A DNA stretch of 37,878 nt from Alphaproteobacteria bacterium (GCA_015062245.1 SUVA01000010.1:1-37878); one strand, 5' to 3'; numbered from the stretch's first letter, positions 17,667-25,835 are shown. Notes: a model not told the origin generated them from the sequence alone. Numbers and translations are program-made.

Positions 17667-17684
17667 TTAACCAAGGAGTTTTAA

Positions 17685-18125
17685 ATGAACTATAAAAAAG
17701 CAGGAATTATTGCAGGTTTGCTTTGTCTGGGGGCTGTCGGTTGCCAAAAAGAAACCGTTGTAAGAGTAGTTCCAATGGAATATGAGCAATCCCCAAGAAC
17801 AGTTTATACGACACAAAGATCTTATGAACAACCGATCCGGTATGTACAACCAAGACAAACTGTTTATGCAACATCCTATGCGCCAAGTGTTCAAACCGTT
17901 GTTGCCCCCGCACCGGTTGTTTATGGAAACAGATCTGTTATCGTATATGATAATCCATATCGTTATAATAATGTTTGTTATCCAAATGGTTTAAGACATG
18001 TTTACCGTTATAACAGATGGTATGATTGTTATCCCAGAAATTGGGGTCATCACCATCACAGATACCATCATCACGGGTGGCATGGTCCACGTCATCACCA
18101 TGGCGGACATGGACATTGTTGGTAA
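17685..18125 (+). CDS. Lipoprotein with His-rich C-terminal tail
   Basis: The 146-residue protein has a lipoprotein signal with lipobox LGAVGC, so Cys20 is the predicted lipidation site. Residues 25-100 are low-complexity with Tyr, Val, Pro and Gln (VYATSYAP, QTVVAPAPVVYG), like the two preceding proteins. Two Cys at about residues 98 and 115 could pair. The last 26 residues hold some thirteen His interspersed with Gly, Trp and Arg (HHHHRYHHHGWHGPRHHHGG). Such clusters typically bind Zn, Ni or Cu, so metal storage or buffering at the membrane is a reasonable inference. No known family was recognised. Confidence 0.75.
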   Translation: MNYKKAGIIAGLLCLGAVGCQKETVVRVVPMEYEQSPRTVYTTQRSYEQPIRYVQPRQTVYATSYAPSVQTVVAPAPVVYGNRSVIVYDNPYRYNNVCYPNGLRHVYRYNRWYDCYPRNWGHHHHRYHHHGWHGPRHHHGGHGHCW

Positions 18126-18134
18126 TTTAAATTC

Positions 18135-18160
18135 AGCCCCGATATTATCGGGGCTTTTTA
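18135..18160. terminator. Terminator between convergent genes
   Basis: AGCCCCGATA (18135-18144) pairs with TATCGGGGCT (18146-18155), followed by TTTTTATT on the plus strand. It lies between the lipoprotein gene and the minus-strand gene ending at 18174 and could serve both, though the minus-strand T-run is poor. Confidence 0.85.
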
Positions 18161-18173
18161 TTAGCGTATTTTT

Positions 18174-18989
18174 TTATTTTTTCTGTTTTGAAATTTCTTC
18201 CAATTTTTTGGGTATCTGCAAAAAGGAAACGCAAATATCAATTGTGAAGTAGTAAAACAAAAATAACAGGTATCCAACCAAAGGTAGTAAAGCCATGCCA
18301 AAGCAATAGAAAGCTTCATAAGCTGAACCCATTACCGAATAAACGGCAGTTCCTTCGGCCACAAAAAGAATGTCCAATAAATGGATAACGCAAAAAATCA
18401 TTGCTGAACCAAAAGCAACAGGAACAAGTCTGTATAAGGATTTTGCCAATACAGAAAAAATTCCAACAAAATTTTCGGCAGGTGTGGCATTTTTTTCAAT
18501 AACGATATTTATTGATTTTACAGGATCCAATAACATTGCCATACAATATTCACAGAATATAAACATAAATACACCACTTAAAAATGTATTCCAATCACCT
18601 GTCGTTATTGCAAAATAGATTGAAGCGCATAAGACAACTAATCCGCCAAAACCAATAAAAACCGTCAATACATCCAATAAAGCACCGGATGAAATTTTGG
18701 TTGTTGCTTTGTTGATTGTGTCCTTTACATACGATAACATTTTTTCCGCCGTATAGCGAAACAAAACGGATAAAATGCACACAATAACAGGAATCCACAA
18801 AATAACGGCATTCAATTCAGCCCTTACCAAAATGGCAATGGTGGCAATAATGCTCAATATCGGAATGATATATGACAGGCAAAATAAACCTGATTTTACC
18901 AACCAATTTTCATTGGATTCCAAAAAGTTAAAATATGTTTTTTTACGCAAATACTTTAATAAATTGTCAATTAAGTTTGTTGTATTCAT
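18174..18989 (-). CDS. Multi-spanning membrane protein of unknown function
   Basis: The 271-residue protein has about six hydrophobic stretches (around residues 30-55, 60-77, 105-130, 135-155, 185-210 and 225-258), with charged loops and a Lys-rich C-terminus. I saw no transporter signature, catalytic motif or lipobox. The start is supported by AAAGGAA upstream on the minus strand. It is transcribed opposite to the envelope cluster and ends near the shared terminator. It lies just outside the repeat at 19139. The length and topology could fit several uncharacterised inner-membrane families. Confidence 0.75.
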   Translation of the reverse strand: MNTTNLIDNLLKYLRKKTYFNFLESNENWLVKSGLFCLSYIIPILSIIATIAILVRAELNAVILWIPVIVCILSVLFRYTAEKMLSYVKDTINKATTKISSGALLDVLTVFIGFGGLVVLCASIYFAITTGDWNTFLSGVFMFIFCEYCMAMLLDPVKSINIVIEKNATPAENFVGIFSVLAKSLYRLVPVAFGSAMIFCVIHLLDILFVAEGTAVYSVMGSAYEAFYCFGMALLPLVGYLLFLFYYFTIDICVSFLQIPKKLEEISKQKK

Positions 18990-19110
18990 ACAATTTCCTT
19001 TCTTTTATAATTAGTACACAATAAAATCATAAAACATTTGCCAAATAAAGTAAATACCATTTTATGTAAAATATTTAAAATTTAAGAAAATTTTAAAACC
19101 ATAAAACAAA

Positions 19111-19137
19111 AAAGCCTTGGTTTTCCAAGGCTTTTAA
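19111..19137 (-). terminator. Hairpin next to the tRNA 3'-end relic
   Basis: AAAGCCTTGG (19111-19120) pairs with CCAAGGCTTT (19125-19134), flanked by A and T runs. It lies immediately beside the CCA-like end at 19139, the same arrangement as at 14664/14698 and 36292/36324. Confidence 0.7.
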
Positions 19138-19138
19138 A

Positions 19139-19155
19139 TGGTGCGGAAAGCCGGA
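19139..19155 (-). repeat. tRNA 3'-end relic, left copy of a 17-bp direct repeat
   Basis: The 17 bp TGGTGCGGAAAGCCGGA read on the minus strand resembles a tRNA end: part of a T-stem, the acceptor strand TTTCCGC, discriminator A, and CCA. The rest of a tRNA is absent. An identical copy in the same orientation lies at 36324. Integration into tRNA 3' ends by mobile elements leaves such duplicates. Confidence 0.6.
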
Positions 19156-19596
19156 GTCCAGGGGGCAAATAAAATAAGCGTCTGTAAAATAAGAAGAAAA
19201 AAATGACTTTTTTTAGGACTATTTTCCGGTGACGGCTACCCGTCAAAGTTGTCTTCAAAAAGCCGTTCCAGATATTTCATCTTATTTAAGCCATCATTGA
19301 TTTGCGATATGTTCGCTACCGAAGACCGTTATGTTCGGTGCATTTTGAGAAACATCAATAATATCAGGGTCTATCTGGGTGTTTTTTGTTGCTATAATAG
19401 AAATAAAATAGAATCTATTATAGACAAAAATATGACAATAGATTCCTTTGTTTTTAAGTAAAATAGAGCCCATTAGGGAGCCAATAACAAATTGATACAT
19501 TAAACAGCCAAAAGCCATCATATCCCCATATAAAATAACCTCAGCCGCCTTTTGGCGAGGGAGGTGTATTTTTTTATGTGGAGAGGGGGAATAATG
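19156..19596. other. Gene-poor stretch between repeat and array promoter
   Basis: Besides the minus-strand gene relic at 19236-19602 and a palindrome at 19539-19564 (CCTC-GCC-GCC with GGC-GAGG), nothing convincing is present. The plus-strand frame at 19249-19461 has no ribosome site and unlikely composition. Confidence 0.5.
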
Positions 19597-19602
19597 TTGC
19601 AA
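19236..19602 (-). pseudogene. Frameshifted relic of a protein gene
   Basis: On the minus strand a 102-codon frame (19602-19294) reads protein-like, with IDPDIIDVSQNAPNITVFGS near its end, then hits TGA. A +1 shift at about 19290 continues as NDGLNKMKYLERLFEDNFDG and stops at 19236. The combined C-terminus looks like a real gene broken by one base. The upstream end runs into the palindrome at 19539. I do not recognise the family, and no ribosome site is evident. It may be debris left at the island edge. Confidence 0.35.
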
Positions 19603-19625
19603 TTGGTGGGAATTTTGTGTAAACT
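19597..19625 (+). promoter_or_regulatory. Promoter of the binding-protein array (first of three similar promoters)
   Basis: TTGCAA (19597-19602) and TAAACT (19620-19625) are spaced by 17 bp. The -35 region and its surroundings (TTGCAATTGG) match the promoter at 34695 closely and the one at 32145 more loosely. It lies about 145 bp before the first array gene, leaving a structured leader. Confidence 0.55.
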
Positions 19626-19657
19626 GGTTCTATTCTTTGAATAGAAAGGAGTTTTTT

Positions 19658-19729
19658 ATGTCAGACTGAAATCGTAAATTTTCTTAATGATGAGCGTTAT
19701 TAGCGAAGAATTTAGATAATTTAGATTTC
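19658..19729 (+). promoter_or_regulatory. Array leader: minimal ORF and long hairpin
   Basis: GAAAGGAG (19645-19652) precedes ATG TCA GAC TGA (19658-19669), a three-codon ORF or remnant of a lost cassette. Overlapping its stop, GAAATCGTAAATT (19668-19680) pairs with AATTTAGATTTC (19718-19729) with one bulge, and TTCTT pairs with AAGAA inside. The real ribosome site of the first array gene (AAAGGA) lies 24 bp downstream. A regulatory leader or a simple scar are both possible. Confidence 0.4.
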
Positions 19730-19768
19730 AATCAGCGGGTCAAAAGAGCAAATGAAAGGAAAAACAAG

Positions 19769-20887
19769 ATGAAAGCAAAAATGAATTGGAAAAAGGTAAT
19801 TGGCTGGGTTGTTGCCGCACTGGTGGTTATCGGCGTGGTTGGAATAAATATGTACAATCAACAAAACAATAGTACAGGGAAAAGAAATGTTTATGCGGTG
19901 CTGCCTTTGACTGGAGGGCTCGCGAGTGTGGGTGACGAATACAAGAAAGTCATAGACAATGAAATCAAAAATACAGAATATCCCTTCCATATTGTGTATG
20001 TAGATTCTGAATCCAATCCGATGAAGGGCTTAACTGCTTTGCAGGCCGCAACTGTTTCTGCGGAAAATCCAATTGTCTTTTCGTTTATGTCTTCGGTTGG
20101 TTCGGCAATAGCCCCCTATGTTGACCAAAAGAAAGGTTTTATGTTCGCAGTTTCTTCTCAATCCATCAATACAGATGTAACTAGTTATCAACAGGTAGCT
20201 ACTTCGCTTGCAGAACAACTTGATCCACTTATCAAACACATTTTATCCCACTACAAAACTTTGGACATTGTGTACATTATGGATGAGTATGGTTTGGCTC
20301 AAAAGCGTTATGTAATCAATCAATTGAACGCTAAAAGATTTACAAAAATTCGTGAATTGGCTGTTCCGATGAATGTGTCAGACACCAGAAATGAAGTCAC
20401 AAAATTGTTGGCGCAAAATCCAGAAGCAATCTTTGTGATGGGCAATCCAACTTTGGGCTATATCAATATGTTTAAAAACTTGAAGGAACAAGGTTTTCAT
20501 GGTGATGTGCTGGCCGATGCCACTTTAAGCAATCCTTCTGTTCGTGCCAATATTGGAACACATGCAAACGGAGTCGTTTCTGTTGCGATAAAAATTGAAA
20601 CAGAGGCAAAACAATCCCCTAAGGAAGAAGTGTTAAAGAACAAAGTGGAATCCTATGGTATTGAAATTAATCCCAAACCAATTCAAGCCATAGATACGTT
20701 AAGTTTAATCAAATATACTTTGGACAACAATTTACCATTTGAACGTAAAACATATGAAAATTTAAAGAATTGGAAGAGTTGCTCAGGAGATACCATTACT
20801 TTCAAAAATGGCTTGAGCACCTACCCGACAATCTTGGTTATCTACAAAGATGGAAAGTATTATCCTGTTGAAAGTGAGGAAAAATGA
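19769..20887 (+). CDS. Membrane-anchored periplasmic binding protein 1, LivJ/LivK-like
   Basis: The 372-residue protein has residues 5-27 (NWKKVIGW followed by a Val/Ala/Ile core) as a membrane segment with no lipobox. It is therefore probably an uncleaved anchor. A short polar linker (YNQQNNSTGKRN) leads to a type I periplasmic-binding fold beginning VYAVLPLTGGLASVG (residues 40-54). A subgroup motif follows (DSESNPMKGLTALQAAT). The ligand is unknown; the fold usually binds amino acids or small amides for Liv-type ABC importers. It is the first gene after the promoter at 19597 and ends ATGA-overlapped with the next gene. It belongs to the same subgroup as the proteins at 22037, 25836 and 26962. 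Confidence 0.85.
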   Translation: MKAKMNWKKVIGWVVAALVVIGVVGINMYNQQNNSTGKRNVYAVLPLTGGLASVGDEYKKVIDNEIKNTEYPFHIVYVDSESNPMKGLTALQAATVSAENPIVFSFMSSVGSAIAPYVDQKKGFMFAVSSQSINTDVTSYQQVATSLAEQLDPLIKHILSHYKTLDIVYIMDEYGLAQKRYVINQLNAKRFTKIRELAVPMNVSDTRNEVTKLLAQNPEAIFVMGNPTLGYINMFKNLKEQGFHGDVLADATLSNPSVRANIGTHANGVVSVAIKIETEAKQSPKEEVLKNKVESYGIEINPKPIQAIDTLSLIKYTLDNNLPFERKTYENLKNWKSCSGDTITFKNGLSTYPTILVIYKDGKYYPVESEEK

Positions 20888-21990
20888 AGATAAATTGGAA
20901 AAAGATTATTGGATGGGGTTTGGCTGCGTTGGTGGTCATTGGTGTGGTTGGAAATAATATATATCAACACCGCGAGCAAAAGGGAGACAAACCAGTCATA
21001 AAAATTGGTGCTATTTTACCTTTAACAGGCGTTGTTGCACAAGGCGGACAAACGTATAAAAATCTGTATGAATTAAAGATATCTGAACTTTCAAAAGATA
21101 GCAAGTATGACTATAAATTGATTATAGAAGATGATGAATTAAACGCCCAAAAATCTATTACCGCAGCTCAAAAATTACTGAATTTGGATGATGTTGATGT
21201 TTTGATGATGTCTTACTCTGGGGCTGAACCAACTATTGCGGATATGGCCTCTAAGCAAGGTAAGGTCAGTTTTTCACTTTTATGGGATGATAAAACACCA
21301 TATGAAAACAGATACACATTTAATGCTTTACCGCTACCAACAGAATATGTTCCACAACTGCTATCAGAACTTCAAAAAAGAGGGATGAAAAAAGTTTCTA
21401 TTGTCTTCGAGAATCATAAAGGGGCACTTCAGGCATATGAAGCTTTGAAGAAATATGCCCCGGAATATGGAGTTGAAATTGTTGATACGGAATGGATAAA
21501 TGTTGGAGAACGTGATTTTAGAATCCTTGTTATGAAATTGGCCAAGAATAATCCAGATATTTACATTGTACCATCTGCCCCAATTTCGTCAACACGTTTT
21601 GTGGATGAGTTGAGAGCACAAGGAATTCAAACGCCTGTTACAGCTATTGGTTCTTTTGATTATATTGAAGACAAAACTCCCTATGAAGGTGTGTGGTATG
21701 TTTCCGACAGTATCATCAACAATGAAATGGAACAAAAATACAAAGAAACGTATGGAAAAGATTTGTTAATGTCCCAAACACTATGGGGATATGAAGCACT
21801 AAATGCTGTAATTAACGCTTATGAATCGTTTGATGTAAAACCAACCGCAGATCAATTAGTTAAAAAATTGTATGAAAAGAGAACAAATACCGTTGTGGGT
21901 GATGTACAATACAAAGGTAATGGTATTTTACATGGCAATGGCATTATGAAAATTATTAAAAATGGCAAGGCAGTGAAGTTAGAAGAATAA
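20884..21990 (+). CDS. Membrane-anchored periplasmic binding protein 2, LivJ/LivK-like
   Basis: The 368-residue paralogue starts with NWKKIIGWGLAALVVIGVVG (residues 3-22) and a linker with YQHREQKGDKP. The domain then opens IKIGAILPLTGVVAQGG. It carries the subgroup motif EDDELNAQKSITAAQKLL, shared with the proteins at 32206 and 34756. Its ATG overlaps the previous stop (ATGA), so the two are translationally coupled. The stop is followed within 3 bp by an 8-codon copy of the livH start. Its linker DNA (about 20936-20990) is nearly identical to that at about 23870-23925 in the fourth paralogue. Ligand unknown. Confidence 0.87.
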   Translation: MKINWKKIIGWGLAALVVIGVVGNNIYQHREQKGDKPVIKIGAILPLTGVVAQGGQTYKNLYELKISELSKDSKYDYKLIIEDDELNAQKSITAAQKLLNLDDVDVLMMSYSGAEPTIADMASKQGKVSFSLLWDDKTPYENRYTFNALPLPTEYVPQLLSELQKRGMKKVSIVFENHKGALQAYEALKKYAPEYGVEIVDTEWINVGERDFRILVMKLAKNNPDIYIVPSAPISSTRFVDELRAQGIQTPVTAIGSFDYIEDKTPYEGVWYVSDSIINNEMEQKYKETYGKDLLMSQTLWGYEALNAVINAYESFDVKPTADQLVKKLYEKRTNTVVGDVQYKGNGILHGNGIMKIIKNGKAVKLEE

Positions 21991-21993
21991 AAC

Positions 21994-22020
21994 ATGCAGA
22001 TATTATTAAATGGACTTTAA
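21994..22020 (+). pseudogene. livH 5' fragment (8 codons plus stop), first copy
   Basis: ATG followed by codons for QILLNGL then TAA. These 24 coding bases match the first eight codons of livH at 24956, and the stop replaces the ninth codon (TGT). A second copy is at 23771. It is followed by TAGAAAGGAG, the ribosome site of the next binding protein. Confidence 0.85.
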
Positions 22021-22036
22021 ATAGAAAGGAGTTAAA

Positions 22037-23140
22037 ATGAGTAAGATTAATTGGAAAAAGGTAATTGGATGGGCTGTAGCCGCACTGATGGTCATTGGTG
22101 TGGTTGGATTCAATGCTTATAAAGAGCAAAATCTAACAAATAAGAAAAGAATTTATGCAATCTTACCAATTACAGGAAGTTTATCTTTTCAAGGTAAAGA
22201 AGAAAAGAAAACCATGGAAGTTTGGATGCAAAATCATCCAGATGCCCCATTTGAATTGGAAATTTTGGATAATGAATCCAATCCAACAAAAAGTTTAACC
22301 TTGGCGCAACGTGCCGCTATGAATGATAAAGAACCTTTATTCATTTGTCCAACTGGTGCAATGTGTCATCCGATTGTTCCACAACTTAAATCCATGAATG
22401 GTTTTATGATTTTGTCACCAAGTACACAGGAAGAAGATGGAACATATAAAGAATTTCAGCGAATTTCTTTCGGTTCTGCCGATATGAATAAACCTTTAAT
22501 TGATTATGTAGAATCTGGGAAAACTGTGGTTATCATGAATTCAAATGATATGGCTGGGCATACAGGGGCTACAAAAACAGAGGAAACCCTAACAAAAAAA
22601 GGAGCAAAAATAATAGAAAAATTGGCTTTTGATACAAAAGAATTAGATATGAGAATTATTGCGTTAAAAGCAATGTCTTATAAACCAGATATTATTTTTG
22701 TTATCAGCCCACCAACCATTGGCTTTTTGAATGTAATTAAGGAATTAAAAGTACAGGAATTCCCAGGTGTTGTTTTGTCAGATCCTGCACTAAGAACACC
22801 ATCTATTGCAAGTCAATTAGGAAAGGATGCAGAAGGAGTTTATACCTCTATTATGCCAACAGAACGGATTTATAAAGAATATCCACAGGTGGCCAAAGCG
22901 TTAGAGGAAAATGGTTTGGAATTGTATAATTTCCCCATTAATGTTTGGGATATTATGGACGTTATGAATCACTTTATAGCCAATAACATTCCTTTCAATC
23001 AAGATGAATTTTTGAAAATGGCTAAATGGCATGGTATTTCCAGTGATATTACTTTTACACCTAATGGAAACAGTGCTTATGAATTCATGTTGTCCATTGT
23101 AAAAAATGGGAAGTTTGTTTCAGTGGAGAAAAATCAATGA
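22037..23140 (+). CDS. Membrane-anchored periplasmic binding protein 3, LivJ/LivK-like
   Basis: The 367-residue paralogue has the anchor at about residues 4-25 (INWKKVIGWAVAALMVIGVV), then KEQNLTNKKRIYAILPITGSLSF. The subgroup motif is LDNESNPTKSLTLAQRAA. It contains two Cys (about residues 102 and 108, within FICPTGAMCHP) that the close paralogues lack and that could form a disulfide. An AAAGGAG ribosome site directly follows the first livH fragment. The methyltransferase gene starts ATGA-overlapped with its stop, so the two are co-translated. Ligand unknown. Confidence 0.86.
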   Translation: MSKINWKKVIGWAVAALMVIGVVGFNAYKEQNLTNKKRIYAILPITGSLSFQGKEEKKTMEVWMQNHPDAPFELEILDNESNPTKSLTLAQRAAMNDKEPLFICPTGAMCHPIVPQLKSMNGFMILSPSTQEEDGTYKEFQRISFGSADMNKPLIDYVESGKTVVIMNSNDMAGHTGATKTEETLTKKGAKIIEKLAFDTKELDMRIIALKAMSYKPDIIFVISPPTIGFLNVIKELKVQEFPGVVLSDPALRTPSIASQLGKDAEGVYTSIMPTERIYKEYPQVAKALEENGLELYNFPINVWDIMDVMNHFIANNIPFNQDEFLKMAKWHGISSDITFTPNGNSAYEFMLSIVKNGKFVSVEKNQ

Positions 23141-23769
23141 AAACCAGGGAGGCATGGAATCAGGTTTATATAGAACATGGGGAAAATGTCCCTTGGGCTG
23201 TTGAACCAGAATTAAACCAATGGAATATCCAAACTGTTTCAAAATATTTAGAAGAAAATCCAACAGGGAGAACCTTGTTGGATTATGGCTGTGGTTTAGG
23301 ACAGGTAGCTGAACATTTTCGCCAAGAAGGTTATCAAATAGAATTAGCCGATTTATCAGAAATAGTCACGGAAAAATTAAAGAAAAAATACCAAAATAAA
23401 GTTCCTGTGTATTTAGTTGAAGAGCCAAAGGATATTTCTAAAAAATCAGCCTATGATGTTATTTTGGCTATTGGCGTTTTTCACCATCTAAATCCAAACA
23501 AATGGGCATCATTTTTGGAAGATTTTTATAATCTTTTGAAAAAAGACGGCATTGTGTTTATTGCTGGTTGGGATGAAACAGATGAAGAAATTAGCCGAAT
23601 TCAAGAGAGTGCATACTCACATTTGTTAAGATGGCCTGTAAATAGTTTGAAACAATATGTCAATCAAGATAAATTTCAAATTTTAGCAGATTCCGCTTCT
23701 AAAATCAGGTATGAAAGTTTTTCATTTTTAAGAACTATGCATTATTTTGTTTTGAAAAAGAAAGATTAA
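23137..23769 (+). CDS. Class I SAM-dependent methyltransferase
   Basis: The 210-residue cytosolic enzyme has the SAM-binding motif LLDYGCGLG (residues 47-55), an acidic ADLSE (71-75) as motif II, and YDVILAIGVFHHL (106-118) as the motif IV region. No signal peptide is present. The N-terminal W-x-Q-x-Y and PW elements recall small-molecule methyltransferases of the TehB or thiopurine type, but the substrate cannot be read from sequence. It overlaps the preceding binding-protein stop by 4 bp (ATGA), so the two products are made together. The substrate may be the compound taken up by the system, or the gene may be passive cargo of the cassette. Confidence 0.88.
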   Translation: MKTREAWNQVYIEHGENVPWAVEPELNQWNIQTVSKYLEENPTGRTLLDYGCGLGQVAEHFRQEGYQIELADLSEIVTEKLKKKYQNKVPVYLVEEPKDISKKSAYDVILAIGVFHHLNPNKWASFLEDFYNLLKKDGIVFIAGWDETDEEISRIQESAYSHLLRWPVNSLKQYVNQDKFQILADSASKIRYESFSFLRTMHYFVLKKKD

Positions 23770-23770
23770 C

Positions 23771-23797
23771 ATGCAGATATTATTAAATGGACTTTAA
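23771..23797 (+). pseudogene. livH 5' fragment (8 codons plus stop), second copy
   Basis: Identical to the copy at 21994-22020, including the premature TAA and the following ATAGAAAGGAG. It sits 1 bp after the methyltransferase stop. The intact livH at 24956 has the same first eight codons. Confidence 0.85.
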
Positions 23798-23815
23798 ATA
23801 GAAAGGAGAAATAAA

Positions 23816-24952
23816 ATGAGTAAGATGAATTGGAAAAAGGTAATTGGATGGGGTGTGGCCGCATTGGTAGTCATTGGTGTGGTTGGAAATAATATATATC
23901 AACACCGCGAACAAAAAGGCGATAAACCTGTCGTAAAAGTCGGAATTATAGCCCCACTTTCTGGTGAATATGGGCAGGTTGGCCAAGAAGTGCTAAAGGG
24001 TATTCGTTTGGCGGTCAAACAAAATGAATCAAAAATGCCATCTTTTGCTGTATCCATAGATGCAAAGGATAGTAAAGCATCCACATCAGAATCAATTACA
24101 GCCTTTCAACAACTTTTATTTTCAAAAATTCAAGCAGCCATATTAGTGGGTGACCCACCAACAATGGCAGTATCTCCTTTAGCAATTCAAAACAAAATAC
24201 CAACAATTGCTACATTGGCTGGTGAAGCTGGTTTTATTTCGCAAAATCAAGATAGATACTTATTTTTGAACTTTTTACCGCCAAGGGTTGCAGGAATAAG
24301 AACAGGTAAGTATGCAAAAGGTTTAGGATTGAAAAGAGTGGCTATTTTGTCTTTACAAGCCCCTGAACCTCTTGATTTAGCAACGGGTTTTGAAACGGGA
24401 TATGGTATTCCACCAGTAATTCATGACACTTATGATGTGAAAGATACAGATGCTCGTACAGAAATTTTACGTCTTCTTGCAAAACAACCAGATGGCATAT
24501 TCATCACAGGTTATGGGATGACCTATTATGCCTTTATAAAAGCATTAAAAGAGCAAGATTATCAGGGTGTTTTGATGTCTAATGCATCTATCACAGACCC
24601 CAAAGGAATTGAAGTGACAGATATCAGCAACATTATATTCTCTCAAGCCAAAGATATGAAGTTAGACGAAAATTCGGATTATCAAAAATTTGAACAAGAA
24701 TATGTGGCAGAATATAAGGAAAAGCCAACAATGTTTTCTCGGTATGGATATGATTCTATGCGCTTACTGTTAGAGGGTATTCAACGTGGAAACGGAACTA
24801 CTTCTGGTCAAATTCATGAAGGTTTGAAGACTATTACAAGTTATGATACATTTGCAGGAAAATTGGAATTTTTACCAAATGGAGTTTCCAGTTTGTCAAC
24901 ATCAATCTATAAAACCAATAAAGATGGTTCAGCAAATCTGTTGGAAGAATAA
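23816..24952 (+). CDS. Membrane-anchored periplasmic binding protein 4, LivJ/LivK-like
   Basis: At 378 residues this is the longest paralogue. The anchor (NWKKVIGWGVAALVVIGVVG) and YQHREQKGDKP linker are followed by VVKVGIIAPLSGEYGQVGQEV, the closest in the array to classical branched-chain amino acid binding proteins. The motif GIRLAVKQNESK near residue 62 also fits LivK-type proteins. It stands directly before livH (ATG 3 bp after its stop), as in canonical liv operons, so it may be the ancestral binding protein of the system. The ribosome site AAAGGAG follows the second livH fragment. Confidence 0.88.
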   Translation: MSKMNWKKVIGWGVAALVVIGVVGNNIYQHREQKGDKPVVKVGIIAPLSGEYGQVGQEVLKGIRLAVKQNESKMPSFAVSIDAKDSKASTSESITAFQQLLFSKIQAAILVGDPPTMAVSPLAIQNKIPTIATLAGEAGFISQNQDRYLFLNFLPPRVAGIRTGKYAKGLGLKRVAILSLQAPEPLDLATGFETGYGIPPVIHDTYDVKDTDARTEILRLLAKQPDGIFITGYGMTYYAFIKALKEQDYQGVLMSNASITDPKGIEVTDISNIIFSQAKDMKLDENSDYQKFEQEYVAEYKEKPTMFSRYGYDSMRLLLEGIQRGNGTTSGQIHEGLKTITSYDTFAGKLEFLPNGVSSLSTSIYKTNKDGSANLLEE

Positions 24953-24955
24953 AAC

Positions 24956-25825
24956 ATGCAGATATTATTAAATGGACTTTGTAATGGAATGGTGATTGCC
25001 TTGTTGGCGATTGCTTATACTGTGGTGTACTTGCCAACTCGGATATTCTTTATCGCCTTGGCGGGGATTTATGTGGGGTGTGCGTACTTGACGTGGGAGA
25101 TGCTGGGCAAAGGCATCCATGTCGGCTATGCCATCGGGCTCAGCGTGGCTTTGGGTGCAACCCTTTCGGTGTTGTGCGAACTGTTGAACCATCGGGCATT
25201 GGAAAAGCACAAAGCATCGGACGGGGCACACATGATTTCCAGCTTGGGCATCTATATGATTATGATTCAGGCGGTAGCGATTATCTGGGGGAATGAGCCA
25301 AAGATATTAAAAACAGGGCTGGAAACAACCTATCACTTGATGGGTTTTACGGTGGCCAGTTCCCAAGTGATTAACTTGGTTGCGGCCAGTATTGCTGTGG
25401 GTGGATTCTTTTTGTGGTTGAAACGTAGCAGTTTGGGATTGTTGTTCCGAGGGTTGGCGGATAATCCAACACAGATGGCACTGCTGGGCTATGATACCAA
25501 CAGATTACGCTTGGTGGCGTTTGGATTGTCGGGGGCTATGGCGGGATTTGCGGGAATCCTGTCAGCGTATGATTTGGGCTTTGACCCCTATACGGGAATG
25601 AATGCGATTTTGTTGGCGGTAATAGCCACGATTATCGGAGGCAAGACAAACTTTGTGGGGCCGTTGCTGGGCGGATTGATTTTGGGCATCCTGCGTGCAG
25701 AGGTTGTGTGGTTTTACTCAGCCCGCTGGCAAGAGGCCATCACTTTTGTGATTTTGGTGGTGTTTTTGCTATTAAAGCCGGACGGATTATTGGCCAAGGA
25801 AGGCCGTTTGGAATCGCGGGAATAA
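24956..25825 (+). CDS. livH: Branched-chain amino acid-type ABC permease LivH
   Basis: The 289-residue permease has about eight membrane segments. It starts MQILLNGLCNGMVIALLAIA, the usual LivH opening, and contains GLADNPTQMALLGYDTNRLR near residues 170-189, the region expected to contact the ATPase (EAA-like loop). It ends with FLLLKPDGLLAKEGR, as in LivH. With LivM it would form the channel of a HAAT-family importer. Its base composition is visibly richer in GC than the binding-protein genes around it. It is the only livH in the window for nine binding proteins. Confidence 0.93.
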   Translation: MQILLNGLCNGMVIALLAIAYTVVYLPTRIFFIALAGIYVGCAYLTWEMLGKGIHVGYAIGLSVALGATLSVLCELLNHRALEKHKASDGAHMISSLGIYMIMIQAVAIIWGNEPKILKTGLETTYHLMGFTVASSQVINLVAASIAVGGFFLWLKRSSLGLLFRGLADNPTQMALLGYDTNRLRLVAFGLSGAMAGFAGILSAYDLGFDPYTGMNAILLAVIATIIGGKTNFVGPLLGGLILGILRAEVVWFYSARWQEAITFVILVVFLLLKPDGLLAKEGRLESRE

Positions 25826-25835
25826 AGGAGGAAAG

